Notes: a model not told the origin generated them from the letters alone. A DNA stretch of 64,000 nucleotides from Bacteroides zhangwenhongii (GCF_009193325.2 NZ_CP059856.1:2170001-2234000); one strand, 5' to 3'. Numbered from the stretch's first letter, positions 26,987-35,858 are shown. Program-made: numbers and translations.

Positions 26987-27982
26987 TTAGTTCAGATAAG
27001 GAATCTTTACTATAAAAGAAGTATCCGAAGATTCGATTTCGATTCGTCGGTTGTAAAGTGCGTATTGGTGCTGTAGATTCCTCAATCCCATACCGTTCCG
27101 CACAACACAAGAACGCCGCTGCAGATTGTTAGTTACAACGATGCCATCCGAATCGATGATAATATGTATGGTCAACGGCATTTCGGATGTTGCTATATTA
27201 TGTTTCAACGCATTTTCCACCAACATCTGTACGCTGACCGGAACAATTTTCCTTTCGTGCCATATCTCGCAATCCACAATTGCGACTCGCAAGGCATCTC
27301 CGAAGCGAATACGCTCTAAATAAAGATAAGCATCAACAAAATCCAATTCTTCGCCTACCGAAACCTGAGGTCGGTCGTGTGTCGTGAGCAGATAACGATA
27401 AACACCGGACAGTTTCTTGGCGAAACGATTGGTCTTTTCTGCATCTTCATAGGCAAGTGCCGCCAACACATTAAGACTGTTGAACAAAAAATGAGGATTA
27501 ATCTGATTCTTCAGCGCCTCGAACTGATAAAGCGCTTTTTCTTTCTCCATCACGGCTAACTTGCGCTGTTGTTCGACCTGCCGGCGATTATAAAAAAACA
27601 ACTCAATGAAAAGCACGATAAGACTATTCCACAGCACAATGGGGAACACACTGCCTTCAATACTGAATGGAAACGAATAAAGCTGTGCAACAATGTAATT
27701 GATTGCAACGGCAAGTACTCCTACCAACAATGCAGTCAGTGAGATACTCAAAATTATCCGTATGCCGTTCTGTTCGAAGAATCGTTTCTGGAGCAATTTG
27801 GCCACTTGATAATCCGCATACCCGATGAGAATGCAACACGGCAAATTCATAAAAAAATCAACCCATAAACCGGCTGTCCCTGTCCTTTCCGGTGTATGTG
27901 CCAAAATAGAAAAGGTATAAATGAAAAGCAGCAACGATGCGGCAATCAGCAGAATGAAAAATAAAATCGTTCTCTTTTTCAT
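26987..27982 (-). CDS. LytS/YpdA-type sensor histidine kinase
   Basis: This 331-residue inner-membrane kinase has four hydrophobic segments in residues 1-130, a short coiled segment, the His_kinase motif NPHFLFNSLNVL (about 161-172, phosphorylated histidine) and a C-terminal ATPase domain (LVENALKHN; GMGLRNLQHQY). The small loops suggest sensing at or in the membrane. It follows the LytTR regulator by 13 bp and is its likely partner. Confidence 0.9.
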   Translation of the reverse strand: MKKRTILFFILLIAASLLLFIYTFSILAHTPERTGTAGLWVDFFMNLPCCILIGYADYQVAKLLQKRFFEQNGIRIILSISLTALLVGVLAVAINYIVAQLYSFPFSIEGSVFPIVLWNSLIVLFIELFFYNRRQVEQQRKLAVMEKEKALYQFEALKNQINPHFLFNSLNVLAALAYEDAEKTNRFAKKLSGVYRYLLTTHDRPQVSVGEELDFVDAYLYLERIRFGDALRVAIVDCEIWHERKIVPVSVQMLVENALKHNIATSEMPLTIHIIIDSDGIVVTNNLQRRSCVVRNGMGLRNLQHQYALYNRRIEIESSDTSFIVKIPYLN

Positions 27983-27995
27983 AGACTAGACGTGT

Positions 27996-28754
27996 TTATC
28001 GGATATCATCAAGCCATTGTAAGACCCGCCCTACCCGGTCACGGCTGACTACAACTTCGTGGGAACATTCCGTTGAAAAGAAAATCTTCAGACGACCACC
28101 GAAATAACGGGAGACCTTTCCAACAGCCCGGATATTAGCGATACAGTTGCGTGCTACCCGAAAGAAGTGCATTTCATCCAATATTGTCTCCAACTGTTCC
28201 AATGTATAATCGACAATGTAGCGACGACCGGAGAACAGATATAGAAAAATATATTTATCTTCGCTGTAAAAAAACGCAATATCGGACGTCTCGACATATT
28301 GGAACGTATCTCCCGACCGGACAAGAAAGCGGTTCTTCTTACTTCCGGTCATATATGTCGCTTCGAGCCGTTTGAGTTCGGGAGTAGCGGTACGCGGCAA
28401 CCGATTCCGTTCGAACTTGCAAAGAGCAGTCTCCAACGTCTGCTCTTCTACAGGTTTGAGCAGGTAGTCAATACTGTTTACCTTAAATGCCCGTAGTGCA
28501 TATTCATCATAAGCGGTAGTGAAAATAACCGGAATATCCACTTCCGTTCGTTCGAAAATCTCAAAACTCAATCCATCGGAGAGCCGAATATCCACAATCA
28601 TCAGGTCGATACCTCCCGATGTGAGTTGCAGTATAGCCTGTTCAATCCCTGCAGCCCACCCCACCAATGTATAATCGGGACGCAGACGCTGCATCATTCG
28701 TCGGATTTCTTCGTAAGCTAACCGTTCATCCTCTATGATAATATATTTCGTCAT
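27996..28754 (-). CDS. LytTR-family response regulator
   Basis: This 252-residue protein has a receiver domain (1-120; phospho-acceptor D55 in LMIVDIRL; acidic pair E8-D9) and a LytTR DNA-binding domain (about 145-250; FLVRSGDTFQYVETSDI, FFRVARNCIANI). With the kinase immediately downstream it forms a two-component system. The frameshifted outer-membrane protein gene lies upstream on the same strand. Target genes are not evident. Confidence 0.92.
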   Translation of the reverse strand: MTKYIIIEDERLAYEEIRRMMQRLRPDYTLVGWAAGIEQAILQLTSGGIDLMIVDIRLSDGLSFEIFERTEVDIPVIFTTAYDEYALRAFKVNSIDYLLKPVEEQTLETALCKFERNRLPRTATPELKRLEATYMTGSKKNRFLVRSGDTFQYVETSDIAFFYSEDKYIFLYLFSGRRYIVDYTLEQLETILDEMHFFRVARNCIANIRAVGKVSRYFGGRLKIFFSTECSHEVVVSRDRVGRVLQWLDDIR

Positions 28755-28873
28755 TGTATTTTAGCTTATGGTTTTCAAAATTACGATAATTTCTGCAGTT
28801 ACACGACTTCTGCGATGTAAAACTGTCCGAAGTGCCACAATAAACAGTCATAAAAGAGATGTCGATATCAAAC

Positions 28874-29778
28874 TCAAAAATTCCAATTAAATCCGGTTGT
28901 TACACGAAACGATACACCAAAATCGTGTTCGTCTTCACGAAAACTATCGAGAAATCCTCTGAAATCACGATCCGAAATTTTTATCGAGCGTAACCAATTT
29001 CCACCTATTCCCCAATAAATATTCGCCTTTGGAGTAATACTGAACGACTGCGACAAGGTCGAGCGTATCATCATTGAGGAATAAATCTTAGACTTTCTGT
29101 CGACACGCATCACGGAAGAGATACCATACCATCCATTTCAATAGCAGTCAGTTCCAATTTGAATTTTCGATTCAGCCATTTGGTCACCGCAACTTTCAGT
29201 CCGCTCGACATATCCACGCAAAATTCGTATTTACCGGAGGCGCGCCAATTCAAATACCCCATAGGCAGAAGCATCGGTACTCCGAATGAATTGGTCAATC
29301 CCGCACCTACACCAATGTCTAGATTATCCCGTAATTTATAGACGAAAATAACGGCCCCATTAGCCAGAATACTGTGCCATGCAATCTGATTCGGAGAGGT
29401 ATAAACACCGCAACCCAACGAAATGATCAGACTCCATCGTTCAGAAATGGGCCGTAGATGTGATACGTTCAAACTGGCATTCAAAATCCGATCGGGATTC
29501 AGTTCGGCTGCTATCCCATTGTTTCGCAGCAAAGCATAGCTACAATCCAGCGTTGCCAACCATGAGAGAAGCTGTCCTCGATCGTTCTGCTTCAAGGAAA
29601 AAGGCAACGTGTACCGTCCAGAAAAACGCCACATATCCCCTGAGCCGAATCTATTTCCGGCTTCGTCCCTCAAAAAGGAAGAAGAAATGTATTCATTACT
29701 CACATAGCCTTGCCCGAAAAGTAGAGTCGGAATGCAGATACAGACACATAATATGCAAATTGCATTAAATCGTTTCAT
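28874..29778 (-). pseudogene. Outer-membrane beta-barrel protein gene (DUF6268-like) split by a 5-bp duplication
   Basis: Two adjacent minus-strand frames form one protein. The first starts at 29778 (MKRFNAICILC...LLFGQ, a signal peptide) and runs to a stop at 29110. The second (29113-28874) continues the barrel to its natural end in ...VTTGFNWNF. At 29121-29130 the 5-mer ATACC occurs twice in tandem. Removing one copy joins the frames as ...AIEMDGISSVMRVDRKSK... without loss. Alternating hydrophobic strands and the terminal phenylalanine fit an outer-membrane barrel. It is either a broken gene or a slippage-switched one. Confidence 0.8.
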
Positions 29779-29793
29779 TTTTCGATTTTTCTG

Positions 29794-29824
29794 CAAATGT
29801 AGCCTGCACACGATTTTGTACCAA
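29794..29824 (-). promoter_or_regulatory. Promoter of the split barrel gene
   Basis: TTGG (29821-29824), 19 bp, TACATTTG (29794-29801) on the minus strand, 16 bp before the start codon. Confidence 0.7.
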
Positions 29825-29951
29825 TACTATTCCGACAGAACGACAATCCAGATGGATAAAATACAAAATAGAATGGATGAATCATTTGTTGTTATCAACC
29901 TTCTTGCACTCTACCGCTCCAACTCTCATATTTAATTATACGATAAAAGTC

Positions 29952-31664
29952 TCATACTTCCCAACATTTCCATCCCTTATTAGCACAAATGTACACCACA
30001 TATGTCCGTACATTATAATTAGGAAACTTTTTCTTAGTGTCTTCACCGTATCTTTTCACCTGTTCCACGTGCTCGGGAAGAGGATCGGAAAGTGCAAGCA
30101 TCTTTTCAGCTTCTTTCATACGATAATATTTAAATTCGACCACGCGATCATCCGTATAATAATCCGTACCGGGAATACCGGTCATTTCAAAGTCTGATCG
30201 GCCTGCTGAATTATTCTGTTCGATAGCAAAGGTATAACAACTACTTAAATAACGTGACACCAGTTCGTAGAAAGAACACCGGATAAAGTTTTCATTGATC
30301 TTATCAAAAACTTGTGCCGGGAATTGTCCCAAATATTGTTCGAAATAATTCTGAACGAGTGGTTCTAAGCTTCGATTGGAATCATAGTGCCGATACACAG
30401 GAACATAACGTTGTGCATTGCCTTCTATTTTGTTCAGTTGATTATAGTAGTCCATGTATACACTACGCATCGTCATATTAGGCAATGTGGTCACAAATTT
30501 ATCCTTCAACGTTGTCATTCCCAAATAGAACAGGCTGATAGGATAAAATTCTTTATCAAAGAACTTCTGCTTATTAAATTTACTGGCAAGATCAGCCACA
30601 TTATAAGGCAGTTCATCGTCAATTACCAATGCATCCAACATCGCTTTCGCATTATCCAGCGAAAGAGTCAACCGACGAATCCAATGAATGTCAGTACGTA
30701 GATTTTCATCTACCAATTCGTCCGGAATACTACCGGCATTGGCTGCAAATTTCTTGAAGAAGTAAGTAAGGATAGTGGCATTGAATAACCGATCTCCATT
30801 CGGACGGAAACGATAACCATCATAGTTACTCACTATTAGTTGCCATATTTCGTCAAAGCGATCCTGTCCCGTAGAATACTTATCAAGCACATAACGTAGA
30901 TATGTTTCAGTTTCTTCGTATGTAAACCCAAGCATATTCAGGAAATTAGGCTCAAGAGTCAATATCTCTGCAATATTATATCCACTGGTCAAATCATCCA
31001 TAGTGACGGGTAACACACCTGTACAAAAACAAGTACGGATACTACCTTCACCAATACCAGCTTTTATCACCTTGAAGAAAGTGCGCAAAAAACTATCATT
31101 CGTGGTCACTTTTTCATAAAGCGGGTCATTGTAAGCTGTAAGCAGTTGATTAGTGAAGTTATCATATTCATCAATCAATATATAAACTTTGGGGAATTCA
31201 TGAGAACGGGCATAACTTAGTACTTCTTCCAACATTTTAGAAGCGTCTCCCCGAGTGGTAAACTGAAAGTCACCGAACAAATCTCTGTTATGCTCCACCA
31301 TCACATCTACCGGACCACAGTTCAAATCATTAAAATTTTGAGCCAATCCTTCAATAGTATCCGCCATCACCATTTTTGAAAAATCGTAGCGAATAATCAT
31401 ATAACGGTTATGTTCTTTTGTCGGATGATTACCAATCCAAGTTCCTCCAAACAGTTCGTCAAACCGATTCGCTTTGGTACGATCATAATAACAAGCCAAA
31501 GTCGAGACTAATAAACTTTTTCCAAAGCGACGGGGGCGCAGAAATATGGGAGCCTTATAATCCTCAAGCCTGAATATGTATTCTGTCTTATCTACATAAT
31601 AGTATCCACGCTCACGCAAATCTATGAAATCTGCTACTGCATAAGGAATAGTTATTCTTGCCAT
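29952..31664 (-). CDS. AAA-ATPase-like / PD-(D/E)XK nuclease-domain protein
   Basis: This 570-residue protein starts at ATG 31664 (MARITIPYAV). Residues 1 to about 250 form the AAA-ATPase_like domain with the P-loop variant LRPRRFGKS (43-50) and ILIDEYDN (Walker B). The C-terminus holds a PD-(D/E)XK nuclease-like segment (DYYTDDRVVEFKYYR). The family is abundant and multicopy in Bacteroides, with no known role; defence or mobile-element functions are often suggested. It is monocistronic with a clear promoter. Confidence 0.88.
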   Translation of the reverse strand: MARITIPYAVADFIDLRERGYYYVDKTEYIFRLEDYKAPIFLRPRRFGKSLLVSTLACYYDRTKANRFDELFGGTWIGNHPTKEHNRYMIIRYDFSKMVMADTIEGLAQNFNDLNCGPVDVMVEHNRDLFGDFQFTTRGDASKMLEEVLSYARSHEFPKVYILIDEYDNFTNQLLTAYNDPLYEKVTTNDSFLRTFFKVIKAGIGEGSIRTCFCTGVLPVTMDDLTSGYNIAEILTLEPNFLNMLGFTYEETETYLRYVLDKYSTGQDRFDEIWQLIVSNYDGYRFRPNGDRLFNATILTYFFKKFAANAGSIPDELVDENLRTDIHWIRRLTLSLDNAKAMLDALVIDDELPYNVADLASKFNKQKFFDKEFYPISLFYLGMTTLKDKFVTTLPNMTMRSVYMDYYNQLNKIEGNAQRYVPVYRHYDSNRSLEPLVQNYFEQYLGQFPAQVFDKINENFIRCSFYELVSRYLSSCYTFAIEQNNSAGRSDFEMTGIPGTDYYTDDRVVEFKYYRMKEAEKMLALSDPLPEHVEQVKRYGEDTKKKFPNYNVRTYVVYICANKGWKCWEV

Positions 31665-31691
31665 AATTAAACTGTTTTTTCTATAGACAAA

Positions 31692-31720
31692 CAAAGGTAC
31701 AAAATTGTTAGCAATAACAA
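31692..31720 (-). promoter_or_regulatory. Promoter of the AAA-ATPase-like gene
   Basis: TTG (31718-31720), 18 bp, TACCTTTG (31692-31699) on the minus strand. Confidence 0.6.
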
Positions 31721-31745
31721 GAAGAAATCTTTGAATTGATTGTCA

Positions 31746-32363
31746 TTACTCTTGTTGCCAGACATAAAACACGGTTCTTCCAGCTCCACGTTTACGAAGA
31801 ATCCCTTTCTCAATGAAAGTATTCAAATCATCTATTGCTTTCAGCCGGGAAAGTCCGGTCAGGCGACTATATTCCAATCGGGTAATACCACCATTTTTCT
31901 TCAGAAATTCCTGTAAAAGCTGTTGACGTTGCTCCATAGAAAATTCCACTTTTTGAGAAGAATGTTTGGATTTGTCCACACGTTCCAACTCTATCTCACG
32001 CTTAATCTTCCTTTTGAACTCTTTGGAAGTACGCAAATGCACGTTATCAAAACAGATTGATTCGGCACGAATCTCCCGTTTAGCCATTACTTTATGCGTA
32101 CATTTCAAAGAGATGCTGAAATGCCCGAGTTCGCCAAGTTCTACAACATATCCTTCTGATAAAGCTTCGGCAAGTTCATCGATCACAATTCCTACCACTG
32201 CATCTATCACATTATAATTAAATGTTTGGGAAGAGTGAGACACATGTTCCAGAAACTCTTTTTTCGAGTAGGTTCCGCTTGGGACAATGCGGGCATGAAG
32301 AGGTTGTTGTTCTCCTGTATTCTGAACGTCCGGTGTCTCATATAAATCATACTTTGCACTCAT
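31746..32363 (-). CDS. HU-like DNA-binding protein with C-terminal winged helix
   Basis: This 205-residue protein joins an HU/IHF-like domain of the Bacteroidota type (about 20-125; SKKEFLEHV, GYVVELGELGHFSISLK) to a winged-helix segment (about 140-200; ITRLEYSRLTGLSRLKAIDDLNTFIEKGILRKRG). It therefore combines DNA bending with sequence reading. A large inverted-repeat array about 100 bp upstream (32461-32554) is a possible own operator. The neighbours are unrelated. Confidence 0.82.
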   Translation of the reverse strand: MSAKYDLYETPDVQNTGEQQPLHARIVPSGTYSKKEFLEHVSHSSQTFNYNVIDAVVGIVIDELAEALSEGYVVELGELGHFSISLKCTHKVMAKREIRAESICFDNVHLRTSKEFKRKIKREIELERVDKSKHSSQKVEFSMEQRQQLLQEFLKKNGGITRLEYSRLTGLSRLKAIDDLNTFIEKGILRKRGAGRTVFYVWQQE

Positions 32364-32460
32364 AAGTATCTTCGTTTTATTAGGTTTATGTATTTATACT
32401 CCTTTTGACTAACATTTAATCTCTTCAATACGAGGATTTAGTCCTAACTATACATAAAAT

Positions 32461-32554
32461 TAATCGTCTGACTATAGTTACTTTTTCGTCTGACTATAGT
32501 TAGACGAAAATTAAACTACAGTCAGACGAAAAGTACACTATAGTCAGACGATTA
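32461..32554. repeat. Large near-perfect inverted repeat with four CGTCTGACTATAGT boxes
   Basis: Arms of 41 bp (32461-32501 and 32514-32554) match at 36 of 41 positions around a 12-bp spacer. Each arm contains two copies of the box CGTCTGACTATAGT (one with a single change), so the site has four boxes, two in each direction. It lies between the divergent HU-like gene and the membrane protein gene. It may be a multimer-binding operator or extrude as a cruciform. Confidence 0.85.
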
Positions 32555-32638
32555 ATCTATCGCATACAAAGGTATAACTTTATGCGATACAACCATTAAG
32601 TTTTAAGCAAAAACATGGTTAGTAATAGAGATATTATT

Positions 32639-32646
32639 TATCTTTG
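32639..32646 (+). promoter_or_regulatory. -7 box of the gene at 32669
   Basis: TATCTTTG, 22 bp before the ATG at 32669. Confidence 0.5.
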
Positions 32647-32668
32647 CTTGAACTAACAGTTGAGGCTT

Positions 32669-33331
32669 ATGGGAAATAAGCCTTTCATATCTGGTGTTGC
32701 GGCATCGGGTGATTTAAAAGCAACAACAATGAGAAAATCTTCTTCCTCTCTAAATAGACTCCGAAAAAAATGCAAAGATTACTTAGTCTCTGTACTCATA
32801 TTCATTTTATTTCTATGTCTGCTGATACTCTTCAGATGCAAATCTCGTAACGGACGTATAAGAGAATATCGAGAGAAAATAAAAACAGCGAAAGTTATGT
32901 CGGAAATACGGGCTATTGAATCGAATAAACACCCTGTATATACCTTTCAGGGAAAAGATAAGACGCTCGAACTTCCTATGGAAATTACTGATAAAGGAAA
33001 ATTTGTATCTGTCATAGTGAACGGTAGTAAAACCAGTTTTCAACTATCAGATGAAGATAGTGAATTCACTGTCTCTCCGCAAGGTGTATTAGCATGGCAT
33101 GAAGCGGGAGTACTGACAACCGAAGAAATAGGCGGAGAAGAAACCATAAGGCAACTAAAGGAGAATGCAGTAAACGACAGTCTCACTGTGCATCTGTTTA
33201 ATATTCGAATCGGCAATTGTGTACTGCCGGAAGTTAATGTCAGAATCACTCAGACACAAGAATTTCCTTATCTCATGGGGATAAAGGCTTGGAATATGTT
33301 ATTATCGTCTTTGCCGTCAGACAAAGAGTAG
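32669..33331 (+). CDS. Membrane-anchored degenerate retropepsin-like protein
   Basis: This 220-residue protein has a basic N-terminus, one membrane segment (YLVSVLIFILFLCLLILF, about 38-55) and an outward domain. The later part has the outline of a bacterial retropepsin-like aspartic protease: FVSVIVNGSKTSFQLS, HLFNIRIGNCVLPEVNVRI and the closing YLMGIKAWNML. The catalytic D-T/S-G triplet is replaced by SDEDSEFTV, so it is probably inactive. The start could also be the ATG at 32729. The function is unknown; a binding role is a guess. Confidence 0.65.
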   Translation: MGNKPFISGVAASGDLKATTMRKSSSSLNRLRKKCKDYLVSVLIFILFLCLLILFRCKSRNGRIREYREKIKTAKVMSEIRAIESNKHPVYTFQGKDKTLELPMEITDKGKFVSVIVNGSKTSFQLSDEDSEFTVSPQGVLAWHEAGVLTTEEIGGEETIRQLKENAVNDSLTVHLFNIRIGNCVLPEVNVRITQTQEFPYLMGIKAWNMLLSSLPSDKE

Positions 33332-33373
33332 TAAATTTTGAAGAACAAACAATTAGGAAATACACAAAAATGT

Positions 33374-33381
33374 TATCTTTG
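33374..33381 (+). promoter_or_regulatory. -7 box of the monooxygenase-like gene
   Basis: TATCTTTG, 60 bp before the start at 33442. It lies just after the previous stop codon, so the gene has its own promoter. Confidence 0.5.
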
Positions 33382-33441
33382 CCCGTGATTTATTCACAAG
33401 AACGTGATAAAGTAAATTCTAACTATTTAATAAAAAAAACT

Positions 33442-33717
33442 ATGATCAGATTAAATGTTTTTGTTCGTGTAAACGAATCCAACCGCGAAGAAGCGATAAA
33501 AGCAGCAAAAGAACTGACTGCCTGCTCTTTAAAAGAAGAAGGATGTATTGCTTATGATACTTTCGTAAGCAACACGCGTCCTGACGTTTTCATGATTTGC
33601 GAAACTTGGCAGAATGCCGAAGTATTAACAGCACACGAAAAATCTCCTCATTTCGCTCAATATGTAGGTATCATTCAGAAATTGGCTGAAATGAAATTGG
33701 AAAAATTTGAATTCTAA
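33442..33717 (+). CDS. ABM-family quinol monooxygenase-like protein
   Basis: This 91-residue protein starts at ATG 33442 (MIRLNVFVRVNES). It has the antibiotic-biosynthesis-monooxygenase ferredoxin-like fold (EEGCIAYDTFVSNTRPDVFMICETWQNAEVLTAHEKSPHF), as in YgiN. Such small dimeric enzymes oxidise quinols or other aromatics without cofactor. A terminator separates it from the convergent PNPOx gene. The physiological substrate is unknown. Confidence 0.88.
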   Translation: MIRLNVFVRVNESNREEAIKAAKELTACSLKEEGCIAYDTFVSNTRPDVFMICETWQNAEVLTAHEKSPHFAQYVGIIQKLAEMKLEKFEF

Positions 33718-33724
33718 ATGAATT

Positions 33725-33750
33725 ACGAGGCTGTTCGAGAACAGCCTCGT
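33725..33750. terminator. Bidirectional terminator hairpin
   Basis: A perfect 12-bp stem (ACGAGGCTGTTC with GAACAGCCTCGT) with a 2-nt loop between convergent genes. Confidence 0.8.
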
Positions 33751-33783
33751 TAAATCCGCTATTCCTTATCTTTCCGAGTAGAA

Positions 33784-34200
33784 TTAGTCGAGTTTCTTAT
33801 GGATGAATGTTCCTTCAATCCAATAAGTTGCGTGATTCGATTCAAATTTCAACAAGACATAGCCGGGATCAGTGGGGCCACCGGGAAAATGATCGATAAA
33901 CCAGTCCTGCCAAAGTTCCTGCTTCATCTTTTCGTCAGTTACAACTTCCACTGTCCCCGTTAACGCTACGCTGTCTCCTTTATCCTGAAAACATAATCCC
34001 GCTTTCGGATTCGATAAGAAATCAATTGTTTTTAATGAATCTGCTCCGGTAGACATCCAGATAGTGGAAATTCCTTCTGCCAGGATTTTGCTCATCGGTA
34101 CAGGGCGGGGATAACCTTCTTTATTCACAGAAGCAAGGGTAACTACTTCACATCTCTGCAACAATTCTGTTGCTTTCTCTTTCATTGTTTTTGTGGTCAT
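33784..34200 (-). CDS. Pyridoxamine-5'-phosphate-oxidase-fold protein (second copy)
   Basis: This 138-residue split-barrel flavin-binding-type protein starts at ATG 34200 (MTTKTMKEKA). Segments VVTLASVNKEGYPRPVPMS and GDSVALTGTVEVV match the general-stress PNPOx family; its end (YWIEGTFIHKKLD) also fits. It lies 80 bp after an AraC regulator gene, the same arrangement as at 9047-10440. It may act on flavin, heme or an aldehyde-type stress compound, which is not resolvable here. Confidence 0.83.
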   Translation of the reverse strand: MTTKTMKEKATELLQRCEVVTLASVNKEGYPRPVPMSKILAEGISTIWMSTGADSLKTIDFLSNPKAGLCFQDKGDSVALTGTVEVVTDEKMKQELWQDWFIDHFPGGPTDPGYVLLKFESNHATYWIEGTFIHKKLD

Positions 34201-34280
34201 AAGCTGATTGTTTTTTATTAACCCTGCAAAGGTAACGGCATATCTGCCCATTCTATTGTAAAAAAGCGACTTTTACCTAT

Positions 34281-35105
34281 CTATCTTTGTGGCTCGATAT
34301 AAGTAAGTGTGGTTTCTTGCGGAACTGTAAGGGAAAGAAAAGACGCAGGAGTATTGCCGGACATCGACTTAATCTCTTTTGAAAAATGCGCTAAATCATA
34401 ATATCCTGCATCAACCGCCGTAGTCAACAGGTTGGCTGATATCGTGGTTCTCAATAATTCCACAGCATTCTTAAATTTGACAATACGGCTGTATTCTTTA
34501 GGAGTAAATCCGGTATAATGCTTGAACTTCCTCTCAAAATGACGCTGACACAAACAGACGTCATCCATCAGGCTGCGAACTGAACGTTTTCCTCCGGAAT
34601 GATTAATCATGTTCACTGCCATAGCGACGTGCGAATCGGCAGGCTGATAATGGCGAGCCAAATATGCCAGCAAATATTCCTCCACTACTCGTATTCGATC
34701 TGCAATATGCTTCTGCTCACACAATCTTTCAATAAAAGTATCATCAAAAACAGCCTTCATCTCATTGGCATTGATTCTACTATTCACAAACTCATGCAGA
34801 GGCAGGTTTGTAAAACAAGAGAGCCCGCAAGGTAAAAAACGAACGCCAAACATATGAACCGATTCTGCATAAGTGACGAGTTCCGAATATTTTGTCATAG
34901 GTCCTACAAAATAGGAACGATAGGGTTGCATCATCAGACTTCCTTCTTCAACAGCATTAGCCACCTCTCCCAGCGTAAATATAAAATCGGTACAACCATC
35001 CGGCAGAATATGGATGCGCATACCATAATCCGGATTACCCTTAAACTCCCAATAGTTATCAATATAGGGAACAAGTAAATGAGAAGGCTGATATTCTGTA
35101 TACAT
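34281..35105 (-). CDS. AraC-family regulator (DUF6597-type sensor)
   Basis: This 274-residue protein has an N-terminal half like DUF6597/TtrA-type AraC regulators (SHLLVPYIDNYWEFKG, HILPDGCTDFIFTLG) and a C-terminal double helix-turn-helix (about 165-262; CQRHFERKFKHYTGFTPKEYSRIVKF). The ATG at 35105 (MYTEYQPS) is preferred to an in-frame TTG at 35120. It is divergent from the exonuclease gene and reads into the PNPOx gene, its likely target. Confidence 0.88.
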   Translation of the reverse strand: MYTEYQPSHLLVPYIDNYWEFKGNPDYGMRIHILPDGCTDFIFTLGEVANAVEEGSLMMQPYRSYFVGPMTKYSELVTYAESVHMFGVRFLPCGLSCFTNLPLHEFVNSRINANEMKAVFDDTFIERLCEQKHIADRIRVVEEYLLAYLARHYQPADSHVAMAVNMINHSGGKRSVRSLMDDVCLCQRHFERKFKHYTGFTPKEYSRIVKFKNAVELLRTTISANLLTTAVDAGYYDLAHFSKEIKSMSGNTPASFLSLTVPQETTLTYIEPQR

Positions 35106-35121
35106 GGATATATTTTGCAAA

Positions 35122-35158
35122 CAAATATAGAGAGAATAAATTCTAATTCATACATTTG
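35122..35158. promoter_or_regulatory. Divergent promoters for araC-like and exonuclease genes
   Basis: TATATTTG on the minus strand (35122-35129) serves the regulator; TACATTTG on the plus strand (35151-35158) serves the exonuclease. They are 21 bp apart, so the two initiation complexes would compete for space. Confidence 0.55.
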
Positions 35159-35179
35159 TATCTCAAAATAAAAAAATAA

Positions 35180-35782
35180 ATGAGGAATTTTGCAGCTATC
35201 GACTTTGAAACAGCCAACGGCAAACGTACTAGCGTATGCAGTGTTGGTGTTGTCATTGTAAAGGAAGGAAAGATTATAAACAAAATCTATCGTTTGATTC
35301 GTCCTGCCCCCAACTACTATACCCAATGGACGACAGCTGTCCACGGACTCACGTACGATGACACGATAGAAGCGGATGATTTTCCAGAAGTATGGGCGGA
35401 AATCAAACCGCTGATAGACGGTCTGCCACTTGTAGCTCACAACAGTCCTTTTGATGAGGGTTGCCTCCGTGCGGTTCATGAACTATATGGAATGACTTAT
35501 CCTCCATATAAATTCTATTGCACCTGCCGCACTTCAAGAAAAGTGTTTGGAAAAGAACTCCCGAATCATCAATTACACACAGTAGCCGCCCGGTGCGGAT
35601 ATGACCTGACCAACCATCACCACGCATTGGCAGACGCTGAAGCTTGCGCACAAATAGCTTTGCTTATCATTCCCGAACCGAAAAAAGCAAGAAAAGCAAA
35701 GAAAGCCGATAAAGATACATATGTGGGAGATTTATTCGCTCCACTCATTCCCCAACCGATAAAAAAAAACAAAATCGAGTAG
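35180..35782 (+). CDS. DnaQ-like 3'-5' exonuclease
   Basis: This 200-residue protein has the DEDDh exonuclease fold of the DNA polymerase III epsilon family. Exo I is AIDFETANG (D8, E10), Exo II is LVAHNSPFDEGCLR (D near 91) and Exo III has HHALADAEACA (H and D near 150). The C-terminal tail is very lysine-rich (KKARKAKKADKD), unlike the core, and could bind DNA. It probably acts in repair or RNA/DNA trimming. A fragment of a second copy is at 37170-37301. Confidence 0.9.
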   Translation: MRNFAAIDFETANGKRTSVCSVGVVIVKEGKIINKIYRLIRPAPNYYTQWTTAVHGLTYDDTIEADDFPEVWAEIKPLIDGLPLVAHNSPFDEGCLRAVHELYGMTYPPYKFYCTCRTSRKVFGKELPNHQLHTVAARCGYDLTNHHHALADAEACAQIALLIIPEPKKARKAKKADKDTYVGDLFAPLIPQPIKKNKIE

Positions 35783-35792
35783 GAGGAAAACG

Positions 35793-35822
35793 AGAGACCT
35801 ACCCGATGACAGGTAAGTCTCT
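35793..35822 (+). terminator. Terminator of the exonuclease gene
   Basis: An 11-bp stem with one mismatch (AGAGACCTACC with GGTAAGTCTCT) followed by a long T-run. Confidence 0.85.
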
Positions 35823-35858
35823 TTCTTTTTTTTGAATGGGCAAATTTTTGTTATACGC

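Noticed and set aside
32461..32554. CRISPR array
   Set aside because: Only four boxes in opposite orientations, no spacer regularity and no cas genes.
33289..33441. N-terminal extension of the ABM-family gene
   Set aside because: It overlaps the previous gene and contains the gene's own -7 box; family proteins begin at MIRLNVF.
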